Positions 1-7,225 of a stretch of DNA of 19,998 nucleotides are shown in pieces; the first letter of the stretch is position 1; the number at the start of each line of letters is the position of its first letter. Below the pieces are notes generated by a model. The model was given only the letters and a program-made list of their open reading frames with translations, was not told where the DNA came from and searched no databases. The position numbers and the translations under genes were made by a program. The DNA comes from Peptococcaceae bacterium. GTDB taxonomy: Bacteria; Bacillota; Desulfitobacteriia; Desulfitobacteriales; Desulfitobacteriaceae. The stretch covers positions 1-19,998 of the forward strand of contig JAITOS010000042.1 of assembly GCA_031289815.1 (NCBI GenBank). The letters are read 5' to 3'.

Positions 1-743
1 GTGGCGACGCTCATCAAGAAGTTTTCGTCAAATACCTGTCCTCTGGAGATATTTCGGAGGGCGCTCCCAACGACCTCGCCGCCCACGAAGACAAAGCTGA
101 CCAGAAATAAAACGAGGTCAAGCGGCTGGGGGAAATCAAAGAGCAGGCCGACGGCAAATAGCGCCGCGCCCAGGATGAGTCCGGCACGGCGGAGAGTTTG
201 TTTTCGGTTCGCACCCGTTGGCGCCGCTTCCGTTTCAGTAAAGGAAATTCGTATCCCCGGTTCAAGCTCTAAGGCCAGCTGCGAGGCTTGCCGGAGGATT
301 GCAGGCAATAGCGTCCGGTCTTCGGCCCGGATCAGCAGTTTTTGAGCCAGGAAGTCGAGCTCGGCGGCTTGAACGCCTTCGATATGACGAACCCGCGTTT
401 CAATTTTTCCGGCGCAATCGGCGCAGTCCAGACCTGCCAGGTACAGGATTTTCTCGCCGGGTGTGGCCGGTGAAATTTCGGACATCCGGATTGTCGGCTC
501 GTACTGCCGGATGATCTTGTCGGCCTGCGCTACGATGGCGGACAGATTCTCCGGATCATGGATGTCCAGCGTGAGTTTTTGTGAGGAAACGTCAACAGTC
601 GCCTGGTTGACGCCGTCCAGATGGCGAAGGTGTTTCTGTATTTTCTCCGCGCACATGGGGCAGCAAAGCCCATCCAACATATATTCTTTGCGAACGACCG
701 CTTCCAAACTACGCACCCCCGTTCTCTGTAATAAAGTATTCAT
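1..743 (-). CDS. cadA: Zn/Cd/Pb-exporting P1B-type ATPase, N-terminal part (runs off left edge)
   Basis: Only the first 247 residues are inside the window. Two heavy-metal-associated domains are visible: the first carries GLCCPMCAEKI (CPMC metal site, about residue 25), the second GLDCADCAGKI (CADC, about residue 105). A membrane-entry region follows, and the visible part ends in FDENFLMSVAT, a signature at the second membrane segment of CadA/ZntA-type ATPases. The family pumps Zn(II), Cd(II) or Pb(II) out of the cytoplasm at the expense of ATP. The phosphorylation (DKTGT) and CPC motifs lie outside the window, so metal specificity rests on the N-terminus and on the adjacent cadC. The ATG at 743 is the first good in-frame start but its ribosome site is weak, so translation may depend on cadC, which ends 47 bases upstream. 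Confidence 0.9.
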   Translation of the reverse strand, partial: MNTLLQRTGVRSLEAVVRKEYMLDGLCCPMCAEKIQKHLRHLDGVNQATVDVSSQKLTLDIHDPENLSAIVAQADKIIRQYEPTIRMSEISPATPGEKILYLAGLDCADCAGKIETRVRHIEGVQAAELDFLAQKLLIRAEDRTLLPAILRQASQLALELEPGIRISFTETEAAPTGANRKQTLRRAGLILGAALFAVGLLFDFPQPLDLVLFLVSFVFVGGEVVGSALRNISRGQVFDENFLMSVA

Positions 744-790
744 ACATACCGTCAGGCGTATACAGCTGAGGCCATAAAATCCGCCGCCGT

Positions 791-1159
791 TTAAGCCTCG
801 CAAGCATGGAGCAACCCTTGATAAAAAAGATTGCTGACGTGTTCGTCGTCCAGAGAGTAATAGACCACTTTACCGTCCCGCCGGTATTTGACGAGCTGGG
901 TTTGGCGCAGCACCTTTAAATGGTGAGAGATGGCGGGCTGGGTCATGTCTAACAGAGCGGCGATATCGCAGACGCACATCTCCGACAGAATCAAGGTGTT
1001 AATGATCTTTAAGCGACTGGGGTCCCCCAGCACTTTGAACAATTCGGCGGTTTTGTGCAGATGGGAATCACCGGTCAAGCCGGAACGAACCTGACGGACG
1101 ATATCCTCGTGGATCATATTGCAGCAACATAGGGCGTCGTCTTTTTTTATTACGGACAT
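791..1159 (-). CDS. cadC: CadC-type ArsR/SmtB metal-responsive repressor
   Basis: This 122-residue winged-helix repressor matches the usual CadC length. Metal sites are readable. C11-C13 in the N-terminal arm plus C62 and C64 (in SEMCVCDIA) form the alpha3N cysteine site used by CadC for Cd/Pb. D105, H107, H118 and E121 at the C-terminus have exactly the D-x-H-x10-H-x2-E spacing of the SmtB/CzrA/CadC alpha5 zinc site. The recognition helix is around DMTQPAISHHLKVL. ATG at 1159 is chosen over an in-frame ATG at 1189 because GAGGTG sits 6 bases upstream of it. The family releases DNA when metal binds, derepressing its own operon. The gene lies directly upstream of the ATPase on the same strand, and a palindrome lies between its promoter and start. 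Confidence 0.93.
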   Translation of the reverse strand: MSVIKKDDALCCCNMIHEDIVRQVRSGLTGDSHLHKTAELFKVLGDPSRLKIINTLILSEMCVCDIAALLDMTQPAISHHLKVLRQTQLVKYRRDGKVVYYSLDDEHVSNLFYQGLLHACEA

Positions 1160-1179
1160 TTTATTCACCTCGCAATAAC

Positions 1180-1199
1180 ATATAAGCAACTGTTTATAT
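1180..1199 (-). promoter_or_regulatory. Operator of the ArsR/SmtB family (candidate CadC site)
   Basis: The 20-bp sequence atataagcaactgtttatat pairs with itself at 8 of 10 positions. It overlaps the downstream edge of the -10 element and the expected transcription start. AT-rich imperfect palindromes at this position are typical of CadC/SmtB operators; binding by this CadC is inferred. Confidence 0.7.
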
Positions 1200-1226
1200 A
1201 ATAAGGCGCGGCGAAATATTTGTCAA
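1198..1226 (-). promoter_or_regulatory. cadC-cadA promoter
   Basis: Reading the minus strand, TTGACA (1226-1221) is followed after 17 bases by TATTAT (1203-1198). This is a perfect -35 and a 5/6 -10 at ideal spacing. Transcription would start near 1191, inside the palindrome that follows. Confidence 0.8.
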
Positions 1227-1234
1227 CCCTTCTC

Positions 1235-1273
1235 ATAAAAACAACAAAGTCCGGCCTCGATTCTGGCCGGACT
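1235..1273 (-). terminator. Rho-independent terminator of rpsT
   Basis: A perfect 9-bp GC-rich stem (1248-1256 with 1265-1273) has an 8-base loop. On the minus strand it is followed by ttgttgttttt. It lies 33 bases after the rpsT stop and just before the cadC promoter, insulating the two units. Confidence 0.85.
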
Positions 1274-1306
1274 CGCAGAGGATGATACGGAGTGACAGAC
1301 AAGCGG

Positions 1307-1579
1307 CTAACTGGCTTGGGTAAACGTCTTGGCCAGCTTTTTCGTCAATCTGGACTTTTTGCGGGCCGCCGTGTTTTTATGCACCAAACCTTTAGAAGTC
1401 GCTTTATCCAAAGCGCGAGTCGTCTTTTTCAGCGCTGTGGTCGCGGTCTCAAGATCGGTATTCAAAGATTCTTCAAAACGGCGAATCGAGGTACGCAGAG
1501 TCGATTTGGCCGCCGCGTTGCGGATGGTACGGATTCTGGTTAACTCTACTCTTTTGATAGCGGATTTTATATTAGGCAA
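1307..1579 (-). CDS. rpsT: Small ribosomal subunit protein S20
   Basis: The product is 90 residues, normal for S20, and begins MPNIKSAIKR, close to the family's MANIKSAIKR. It is lysine/arginine rich and alpha-helical, with the usual ending region around HKNTAARKKSRLTKKL. S20 binds 16S rRNA in the body of the 30S subunit. I place the start at the TTG at 1579 rather than an in-frame ATG six codons upstream. AAGGGGGTGA (1594-1585) lies 5 bases before the TTG and nearly matches the full anti-Shine-Dalgarno sequence, and the upstream ATG would put that ribosome site inside the coding sequence. It is a single-gene unit with its own promoter and terminator. In spore-forming Firmicutes rpsT commonly sits near spore genes, in keeping with spoIIP close by. 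Confidence 0.95.
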   Translation of the reverse strand: MPNIKSAIKRVELTRIRTIRNAAAKSTLRTSIRRFEESLNTDLETATTALKKTTRALDKATSKGLVHKNTAARKKSRLTKKLAKTFTQAS

Positions 1580-1690
1580 GTCAGTCACCCCCTTCATTTA
1601 ATGTGTCCTTGCCGAATGTATCAGGAGATTACACGAAACCGCCGGACGATCAGAAAAAACATTTCCCGGAGACGCTCATGCACAGACTAT

Positions 1691-1719
1691 ATTTTAACAT
1701 CGGGCAGGATTTTGTGCAA
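1691..1719 (-). promoter_or_regulatory. Candidate rpsT promoter
   Basis: On the minus strand TTGCAC (1719-1714, weak -35) is 17 bases from TAAAAT (1696-1691, 5/6 -10). Transcription from about 1684 would give an approximately 105-base leader before the TTG start. No fold in that leader is obvious to me. Confidence 0.45.
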
Positions 1720-1839
1720 GAAAAAATCGTTAAACTCGGAAAATCTTTGGCCGGGAATAAATAAATTGAGGAAAAAATGTCTAAACTACCTTATGGGAAG
1801 CAGAAATTCTTCTGCAATAATCTTGGGAAGGGGTTTTTC

Positions 1840-2175
1840 ATGATGCTTGGTGCAATTGTAAGATTTATCGTGTCCGCGATTGTGTTGCTGCTGATCAGCT
1901 ACATTGTTCCCGGTTTGCAGGTCGCCGGATTTACGGGGGCGCTGATTGCCGCCTTGGTGATCGCCGGCATTGGCTGGGTGATAGAGATGGCTTTTGGCAA
2001 GGAGAAGATCACCCGGATGCATCGGGGAGTCATCGGTTTTCTCACCGCCGCCGTCATTATTTATGCCAGTCAATTTGTCGTACCGGCGGCAATTAATGTG
2101 AGCATTATCGGGGCTTTATTGGCGGCGCTGGTGATCGGGGTCATTGATGGCGTCGTGCCGACAGAATTAAAATAA
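1840..2175 (+). CDS. Small 'phage holin family' (YvlD/DUF360-like) membrane protein
   Basis: This 111-residue, very hydrophobic protein has four predicted membrane segments: about residues 4-24, 32-52, 66-84 and 88-106. A short charged loop (FGKEKITRMHRG) lies between segments 2 and 3. The pattern fits the four-segment 'phage holin family'/YvlD group of chromosomal membrane proteins, whose function is not settled; it is not evidence of a prophage. The start at 1840 has GGAAGGGG six bases upstream. An in-frame ATG at 1777 also has a gagg motif, but its extra 21 residues are polar and untypical, and the stretch contains a 6-bp hairpin (1800-1815). It faces away from rpsT and reads toward spoIIP; no promoter was confidently found. 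Confidence 0.75.
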   Translation: MMLGAIVRFIVSAIVLLLISYIVPGLQVAGFTGALIAALVIAGIGWVIEMAFGKEKITRMHRGVIGFLTAAVIIYASQFVVPAAINVSIIGALLAALVIGVIDGVVPTELK

Positions 2176-2214
2176 TTTAAAAATCTCTCTTGCTAAACAA
2201 TCTTCAGGTCTAGA

Positions 2215-2275
2215 AACGACTTGTCCTTCATATTTCTTCATTATCGGATAGAAGAAAGAAGGGGGACAAGTCGTT
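2215..2275 (+). promoter_or_regulatory. Long inverted repeat burying the spoIIP ribosome site and start codon
   Basis: aacgacttgtcc (2215-2226) is the exact reverse complement of 2264-2275. Including two G-U pairs and one more C-G, the stem reaches 15 bp (2215-2229 with 2261-2275) around a 31-base loop. The 3' arm contains the whole GGGGGA ribosome site and the first two bases of the TTG start. In RNA this would strongly hide translation initiation. Confidence 0.8.
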
Positions 2276-3407
2276 GTTTGATTATGCGGAGATCGCGGAA
2301 AAAAGAGTCCGTTTGAAGACGAAAGAAGCGGCTTGGATCAAAGGGCTGGGGGCGCTGTTATTGATAGTTTCAGGATGGTTGGGGACGATGTACGCCCTGA
2401 ATCAGGGAAGCGCCGGTCAACTGATGCGAATTCTGAGCGAACAGGAAATTCCCCTGGAGATTGTTTTCCTCGAAGGGGCGGCCGGCTATTCCCAACCTCA
2501 GCGTGTGTTGGTAGAGAATGCCCGTCATCAGGGAATTTCTTTGGGAATGTTCCTGCTAACGGGAGTCAATATCGCGGACGCCCGGACCTTTTTTCTCAAC
2601 TATTTTTCGCCGCCGCCGGAAGGACCTGTCTGGCTGGGCTGGGCGTATAACCCAAAAGATCCTGAACGGGAGGGTGAGATTGTAGATCTGCCGGAGAAGG
2701 ACAGTGCGGAAAAAGTGAAAGAGCAGAATGAGCAAAATATCCAGGAACGTCAAAATTCTGAGGATACGCAGGAAACGGCGCCGCCGCCAGGCTTGGCGGG
2801 AAAAATCTTGGTGGGGATTTACCATACGCATAATGCCGAAAGCTATGCGGGAAACGGAGGAAGCGAACGGAAAGAGGGAAACGGGGATATCGTCGCTGTG
2901 GGCAAGGTGTTGAAAGAGCAGCTGCTGAAAAGGGGAATAGGGACGGCGCAGTCATTGGCCATCCATGATGCGACCGACTTTATGAAAGCCTACAGCGCCT
3001 CCTTAAAAACCGCGGCGCAAATGTTGGAAGAGAATGCGTCTTTAATCCTCTTGCTCGATCTCCATCGGGACGGATTGCCGCCGGGGGTGAAGAAGTCCAC
3101 AGCGCCCGTTAATGGCAAAGAGGCGTCGCGTATCTTGATCGTGATCGGGAAGAAGAACCCTCATTGGTCAAAGAATGAAGCCTTGGCGAAAGAGCTGATG
3201 GCATTGGGAGAGGAAAAATATCCCGGCTTATTCGCCCAGAACATCAGTTACGCCGCCGAGGCGAGATATAATCAACATCTGGCGGACGGCGCCCTGCTCA
3301 TAGAGTTTGGCAGCCAGTTGAACTCGTTGGCGGAATCGGAAATCGCAGCGGCAGCCTTCGCGGAAATTCTGGCGGACTGGCTGGAGCGCCATTCCCTGGA
3401 AGAATGA
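2274..3407 (+). CDS. spoIIP: Stage II sporulation protein P
   Basis: The product is 377 residues. It has a short cytoplasmic N-terminus, one membrane segment (about residues 23-42), a variable stalk rich in E, Q and K (about 140-172), and the C-terminal SpoIIP domain (about 175-372). Family landmarks are YHTHNAES with H184, H186 and E189, LDLHRDG with H264, and LLIEFGS with E344. In Bacillus, SpoIIP is a mother-cell peptidoglycan amidase/endopeptidase that works with SpoIID and SpoIIM to thin septal wall and drive engulfment of the forespore. The start chosen is TTG at 2274 with AAGGGGGA upstream; a TTG at 2313 is possible. The ribosome site is enclosed in a 12-15 bp stem. spoIID and spoIIM are not in the window. 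It is the clearest evidence that the organism forms endospores. Confidence 0.93.
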   Translation: MFDYAEIAEKRVRLKTKEAAWIKGLGALLLIVSGWLGTMYALNQGSAGQLMRILSEQEIPLEIVFLEGAAGYSQPQRVLVENARHQGISLGMFLLTGVNIADARTFFLNYFSPPPEGPVWLGWAYNPKDPEREGEIVDLPEKDSAEKVKEQNEQNIQERQNSEDTQETAPPPGLAGKILVGIYHTHNAESYAGNGGSERKEGNGDIVAVGKVLKEQLLKRGIGTAQSLAIHDATDFMKAYSASLKTAAQMLEENASLILLLDLHRDGLPPGVKKSTAPVNGKEASRILIVIGKKNPHWSKNEALAKELMALGEEKYPGLFAQNISYAAEARYNQHLADGALLIEFGSQLNSLAESEIAAAAFAEILADWLERHSLEE

Positions 3408-3446
3408 GCGGCGCAAGCCGGAGGACTTTAACGCCTTGGCAAAAGG

Positions 3447-3455
3447 TGGTATAAT
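3447..3455 (+). promoter_or_regulatory. Extended -10 promoter for murJ
   Basis: TGGTATAAT is a perfect TGn extended -10. The best -35 at 17 bases upstream, TTTAAC (3427-3432), is poor, as is usual for extended -10 promoters. The expected start is near 3462, about 43 bases before the murJ ATG. Confidence 0.65.
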
Positions 3456-3504
3456 GCGAAAAACAGGTTGTGCGTGATTGAAAGAGGAAGCGGGTCGTTC
3501 CACC

Positions 3505-5067
3505 ATGCCAGAAATACGAACAGTGGCCAAGGCCGCCGGCTTGTTGATGGCGGTAAATTTGGCTTCCCGGATCTTAGGATTTTTGCGGGAAACGTTGATT
3601 GCCGGCTATTTTGGCCAGCAGAGTGCGACGGACGCCTATAATATCGCTTTTATTTTGCCGGATTTGCTCTATTGGCTCTTGATGGGCGGGGTATTGAGTT
3701 CCGCCTTCATCCCGGTATTTTCAGAATACATTGCCAAAGGAAAAGAAGAAGAAGGCTGGCGGGTCGTTAGTTCGGCGATTAATATCATTCTGCTCACGTT
3801 ATCTCTTTTTGTGTTGCTGGGACTCGTCTTTGCCCCGCAGTTTATTGCCTTGCAAGCGCCGGGATTGCCCGAGGCCTACAAGCCGCTGGCCGTTCTTTTA
3901 ACCCGGATTATATTGATTCAGCCGCTGATTCTCACCTTGAGCGGATTTTCGATGGGCGTTCTGAATTCGCATAAGATCTTTTGGCCTTCGGCCCTGGGTA
4001 CGCTGCTCTATAACGCCTGTATTATCGTGATCGGGCCGTTATTGGTATCCGGCCTGCACCTGGGAATCGACGGTTTTGCTTTTGGCGTCGTTTTTGGAGC
4101 GATCGCCAATTTCGCCGTGCAAATTCCGGCTCTGCGCCGCTTGGGGGGGCGATACTATCCGGTGATCGATTGGCGTCACCCTGGGGTGCGTAAAATCGTT
4201 CTGCTGGCGATTCCCATGATCCTGGGCTATGCGATCAATCAGATTCCGGTGGCGATTTACACGAATTTAGCGTCCCTATTGCCGCCCGGAACGGTCAGTG
4301 CGGTGAATCGTTCGTACCGGCTCTTCCAGCTACCGATCGGGATTTTTGCGCTGGCGATTGCGGTGGCCGTTTTTCCGACGCTGGCAGACCAGGTGGCTCT
4401 GAAAAAATGGGAGGATCTGCGGCGCGTCGTCTCGCAAGCGGTACGGATGGTGATCTATATCACCCTGCCGGTGTCCGTCGGGATGATCGTCTTGCGCTAT
4501 CCTTTGATCCGTCTCTTGTTTGAACATGGGGCCTTTGTGGCCAAAGACACCGCGGAGACGACGGTTCCTTTGATTTATTTTTGCCTGGGAATCACCGCGC
4601 AGTCCGTGATCAATATCCTGCCGAGGGTATTTTACGCCTTTAAAGATACCTGGACGCCGGTGATCCTGGGGGTGATTTCCATGATCGTCAATGTGGCGGC
4701 CATGATCATGTTGGTCAGACCGCTGGCGGGAGGGGGATTAGCGCTGGCGACTTCCATTGCCGGCGTCGTCAATATGCTGCTGCTCTTTGGGGTATTGCGC
4801 CGTCGCTTGCGGCATATTGACGGCGGACGGGTGCTGAAGACGGCCGGGAAATCCCTGGGGGCTTCGCTGCTGATGGGCGGGGTCGTATGGCTTGGACATA
4901 CCGGGGTGACAGTTCTTTTGGGAACAGGGAACATCGCGTCGCTGGTCAGTCTGGTTTTGGGAAGCGGTCTGGGCGCGGCTACCTTTGCGCTGGCGACCAA
5001 AATGATGCGGATGGAAGAATTCGAGCAGACGGCCGGATTGCTTTTGCAGCGGTTGGGAGGGAAATAA
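3505..5067 (+). CDS. murJ: Lipid II flippase MurJ (MviN family)
   Basis: This 520-residue polytopic membrane protein of the MOP exporter superfamily is close to the usual 500-530 residues with 14 membrane helices. Typical landmarks are the N-terminal SRILGFLRETLIAGYFG, with its conserved arginines, followed by TDAYNIAFILPDLL and GGVLSSAFIPVF, and the middle region VNRSYRLFQLPIGIFALAIA. MurJ moves lipid II across the inner membrane for peptidoglycan synthesis. The ATG at 3505 is chosen because family members begin shortly before this segment. An in-frame TTG at 3478 would add nine residues but has no ribosome site; the ATG's own site (gagg at 3483) is also unusually far. The gene has its own extended -10 promoter and is probably cotranscribed with the DUF2007-like gene three bases downstream. 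Confidence 0.93.
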   Translation: MPEIRTVAKAAGLLMAVNLASRILGFLRETLIAGYFGQQSATDAYNIAFILPDLLYWLLMGGVLSSAFIPVFSEYIAKGKEEEGWRVVSSAINIILLTLSLFVLLGLVFAPQFIALQAPGLPEAYKPLAVLLTRIILIQPLILTLSGFSMGVLNSHKIFWPSALGTLLYNACIIVIGPLLVSGLHLGIDGFAFGVVFGAIANFAVQIPALRRLGGRYYPVIDWRHPGVRKIVLLAIPMILGYAINQIPVAIYTNLASLLPPGTVSAVNRSYRLFQLPIGIFALAIAVAVFPTLADQVALKKWEDLRRVVSQAVRMVIYITLPVSVGMIVLRYPLIRLLFEHGAFVAKDTAETTVPLIYFCLGITAQSVINILPRVFYAFKDTWTPVILGVISMIVNVAAMIMLVRPLAGGGLALATSIAGVVNMLLLFGVLRRRLRHIDGGRVLKTAGKSLGASLLMGGVVWLGHTGVTVLLGTGNIASLVSLVLGSGLGAATFALATKMMRMEEFEQTAGLLLQRLGGK

Positions 5068-5070
5068 CGG

Positions 5071-5316
5071 ATGGGTGAGAACGCGGACTTTAGGCGGTTG
5101 GCTATCTTGCGGCACCAAATTGAAGCGCAGCTTTTAGAAGAAATATTACAGGAACAAAACATTCCCTATTATATAAAAACGCTTTACAGCGACGCTTATG
5201 GCGGACTGTTTCAGGTGGGCGGCCGCTGGGGCGCGCTTTACGCGCCGCGAAAATTTCAGAAGGAAATAGATGATATCCTGGAGGACTTGCGGAACTTCCC
5301 AACGGATCAGGAGTAG
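5071..5316 (+). CDS. DUF2007-like small protein (putative signal-transducing protein)
   Basis: This 81-residue soluble protein starts three bases after murJ stops, with GGGAGGG overlapping the end of murJ, so the two are almost certainly one transcript. It shows the pattern of DUF2007-type proteins: a first strand and a helix carrying an amphipathic EAQLLEEILQEQNIPYYIK stretch, then a central GGLFQVGGRWGALYAP segment and a C-terminal acidic helix. Members resemble a PII-like ferredoxin fold and have no established function. It ends one base away from the stop of the convergent kinase gene. The family call is from pattern alone. Confidence 0.7.
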   Translation: MGENADFRRLAILRHQIEAQLLEEILQEQNIPYYIKTLYSDAYGGLFQVGGRWGALYAPRKFQKEIDDILEDLRNFPTDQE

Positions 5317-5317
5317 T

Positions 5318-6850
5318 TTACAGGGGGAGTTTTAAGCAGAAGGCGGTACCCTGGGGATTGTTCTCTATTTCCAGAACACCGTGATGGCGGTGGGCGATAT
5401 TATAACAGATCGCTAAACCAAGACCGGTTCCTTCTTGTTTGGTAGTAAAGAAGGGCGTACCCATTTTCTTTAAGACTTCGGGAGGAATCAGGTCGCCGTC
5501 ATTATGAACGCAGAGGACGACGCAGGCGGAATCAGAATAGGTTTGAATGGTAAGTTTTCCCTGGATCGGCATGGCTTCCAGCCCGTTATGGCAGAGATTC
5601 AAGATGAGCTGGGAGATTTCTTTCACATCGATGAACACATGAGGGACGTCGCCGGGTTGAAAAGAAATTTGCATATTTCTGCTATAGGCGTCCGCTTCGA
5701 TCAAGGGAAATAATTTGGCTAAAAGATCGTTCAGACTCTGATGGGTCTTCTTTACCGGCGGGTCTTTTGCCAGCGAAAGGAACTCCGAAATGATCGTATT
5801 TGCCCGGTCGAGTTCGCTGATCATGACGTCAAAGATCGATCGATAGGAAATAAAGTCCATTTTGTTGCCCATCATTTGGAGATATCCTCTGACGACGGTT
5901 AGCGGGTTTCTGACCTCATGACCAATGCCGGCGGCCATTTGGCCGATGAGGTTCAGCCGGTCGAGATGAGAAACGTCTGTCTGTGTTTTTTTAAAGTCAG
6001 TAATATCGTTGAGGGTAAAGAGATAGTAGGTTTCCCGGTTGATCATAAACGCAGCGGCGGACAGTAAAAAAGAGGTTTTATGCAGGGTCTCAAGCTCGAC
6101 GTTGCGGAGGGTTTTCTGTTTTTGCAGGAGATCGATGATGAAATGATGGGAATCTCGAAACAGTTCGAGTTCGCAGAAAGGAAGACCTGTCGCCTCTTCT
6201 GGCTTTAACGCTGAAAAATCGAGGAAGCTTTGATTGGCGTCGATGACGATCTTATTGCGGGCCCTGATGATGAACGTGGGCAACGGCGTTATTTGAAAAG
6301 CTTTTTGAAAACGCCTTTCAAATAACGGAGAATCCTGCTCATGCGGAATTTTTTCCAGACGTAAAACAGCGGCGCTTTCGGCGACGCTCGCCGTCGGCGG
6401 AGACGGATCGGAGGCGTAGGCTGAGGCTTGCGGAGAGAGCGGGGTGATATTTTGCAAGGTGGCCAAGGCGCTGAAGATTTGACCGTTTTCATCATAGAGG
6501 GGGGAAACGTTGTATTTAAGCGTTTGGAACAGGCCGTTTTTCCAGACGAAGGTAATTTCCTGGCCGATGATTTCTCCGCCGGACTGGATGGCGCGCCGAA
6601 AAGGCGTTTCTTCCAGACGGAGAAGCTGATTTTCTGAATAGGCTTTCACCGGAGATGAAGGATCGGTGTAGGAAAAGCAGCTCCAAGGTTCTATTTGCAA
6701 GAAACTCGAAGCTACCGGGTCGTGGATCATATGCTGGCAGGAGGTATCGGTGGCGATGGCAAAGCCGCCGGGGAGCACCTTCAGCAGCTTTGTCTCAAGG
6801 AAAAACTTTTTGATTTGGGGAAAACGATTTAAAGCCTCAAAGTCGTCCAC
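5318..6850 (-). CDS. Soluble PAS-domain sensor histidine kinase, sporulation-kinase-like
   Basis: The product is 510 residues without membrane segments or signal peptide. An N-terminal PAS-like domain (about residues 15-135) is followed by a Pro/Ala/Ser-rich linker, a second PAS domain (about 178-290) and the kinase core. The H-box is GIGHEVRNPLTVVRGYLQ (phospho-acceptor H311), the N-box NLCHNGLEAM, then HNDGD, TPFFTTK (F-box) and GTGLGLAI (G2). The AAGIxHEVRNPLT-GYLQ style matches the Bacillus KinA/KinE class that feeds the Spo0 phosphorelay, which suits a cytoplasmic orphan kinase with no response regulator beside it; this role is inferred. The GTG at 6850 is preferred to a TTG at 6871 because AAAGGAG lies nine bases before the GTG and would be inside the longer frame. 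Confidence 0.85.
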   Translation of the reverse strand: MDDFEALNRFPQIKKFFLETKLLKVLPGGFAIATDTSCQHMIHDPVASSFLQIEPWSCFSYTDPSSPVKAYSENQLLRLEETPFRRAIQSGGEIIGQEITFVWKNGLFQTLKYNVSPLYDENGQIFSALATLQNITPLSPQASAYASDPSPPTASVAESAAVLRLEKIPHEQDSPLFERRFQKAFQITPLPTFIIRARNKIVIDANQSFLDFSALKPEEATGLPFCELELFRDSHHFIIDLLQKQKTLRNVELETLHKTSFLLSAAAFMINRETYYLFTLNDITDFKKTQTDVSHLDRLNLIGQMAAGIGHEVRNPLTVVRGYLQMMGNKMDFISYRSIFDVMISELDRANTIISEFLSLAKDPPVKKTHQSLNDLLAKLFPLIEADAYSRNMQISFQPGDVPHVFIDVKEISQLILNLCHNGLEAMPIQGKLTIQTYSDSACVVLCVHNDGDLIPPEVLKKMGTPFFTTKQEGTGLGLAICYNIAHRHHGVLEIENNPQGTAFCLKLPL

Positions 6851-7050
6851 GCTAAAAGGCTCCTTTCTCAAGGTCTTACCTGCTTTTGCGAATATTCTAT
6901 CTTAATTTACCGCAAAATGAAAGAAAACTATTTGTTTTCTGGTGAGGATAACTTACGAAATTTGTCGTAAATAAGCGCAGGGAGCGATGGGCTTGAAATA
7001 AACAGAATAATTGCAAAATAATAGAGTTCAAGAAGTTGTCGAAATAGGAC
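6851..7050. other. AT-rich divergent intergenic region with two inverted repeats
   Basis: The region between the kinase and the CoA-transferase genes contains no credible gene. Two close palindromes stand out: a 7-bp repeat agaaaac/gttttct around five bases (6922-6940) and a 6-bp repeat ttacga/tcgtaa around six bases (6953-6970). Either could be a regulator site for the divergent transcripts. On the minus strand TAGAAT (6896-6891 approximately) is a possible kinase -10 but no good -35 accompanies it. Confidence 0.4.
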
Positions 7051-7079
7051 TTGACGCTGGCTGGTTAAAAAATTAAAAT
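7051..7079 (+). promoter_or_regulatory. Promoter of the CoA-transferase operon
   Basis: TTGACG (7051-7056) and TAAAAT (7074-7079) are separated by exactly 17 bases, each matching consensus at 5 of 6 positions. Transcription from about 7086 gives a 140-base leader, which contains a bulged hairpin around gtcctgtggac (about 7096-7115). Confidence 0.75.
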
Positions 7080-7225
7080 AGTAATGATGTATTAGATCAT
7101 GTCCTGTGGACTGATGGTGAGACAAAATAGCGTTTCGGGGATCGTTAGCTTAGCCTTATAACGAAGGAAAGGAGAAGAAGTACGGCCTGGAGTTGGGTTA
7201 ATCAAGGAAAAGGAGGGTAATATAC

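Noticed and set aside
1..345. Plus-strand ORF at the left edge
   Set aside because: It is antisense to the clear cadA reading frame with its two metal-binding domains.
1840..2175. Phage holin / prophage boundary
   Set aside because: The family name is historical. Chromosomal members are common, and no phage structural, lysis or integration genes adjoin it.
2228..2254. SigE-type promoter before spoIIP: TCATATT with gATAgAA downstream
   Set aside because: The -35 matches kmATATT, but the best -10 is poor and only 12 bases away. A start at about 2261 would also remove the ribosome site from the mRNA.
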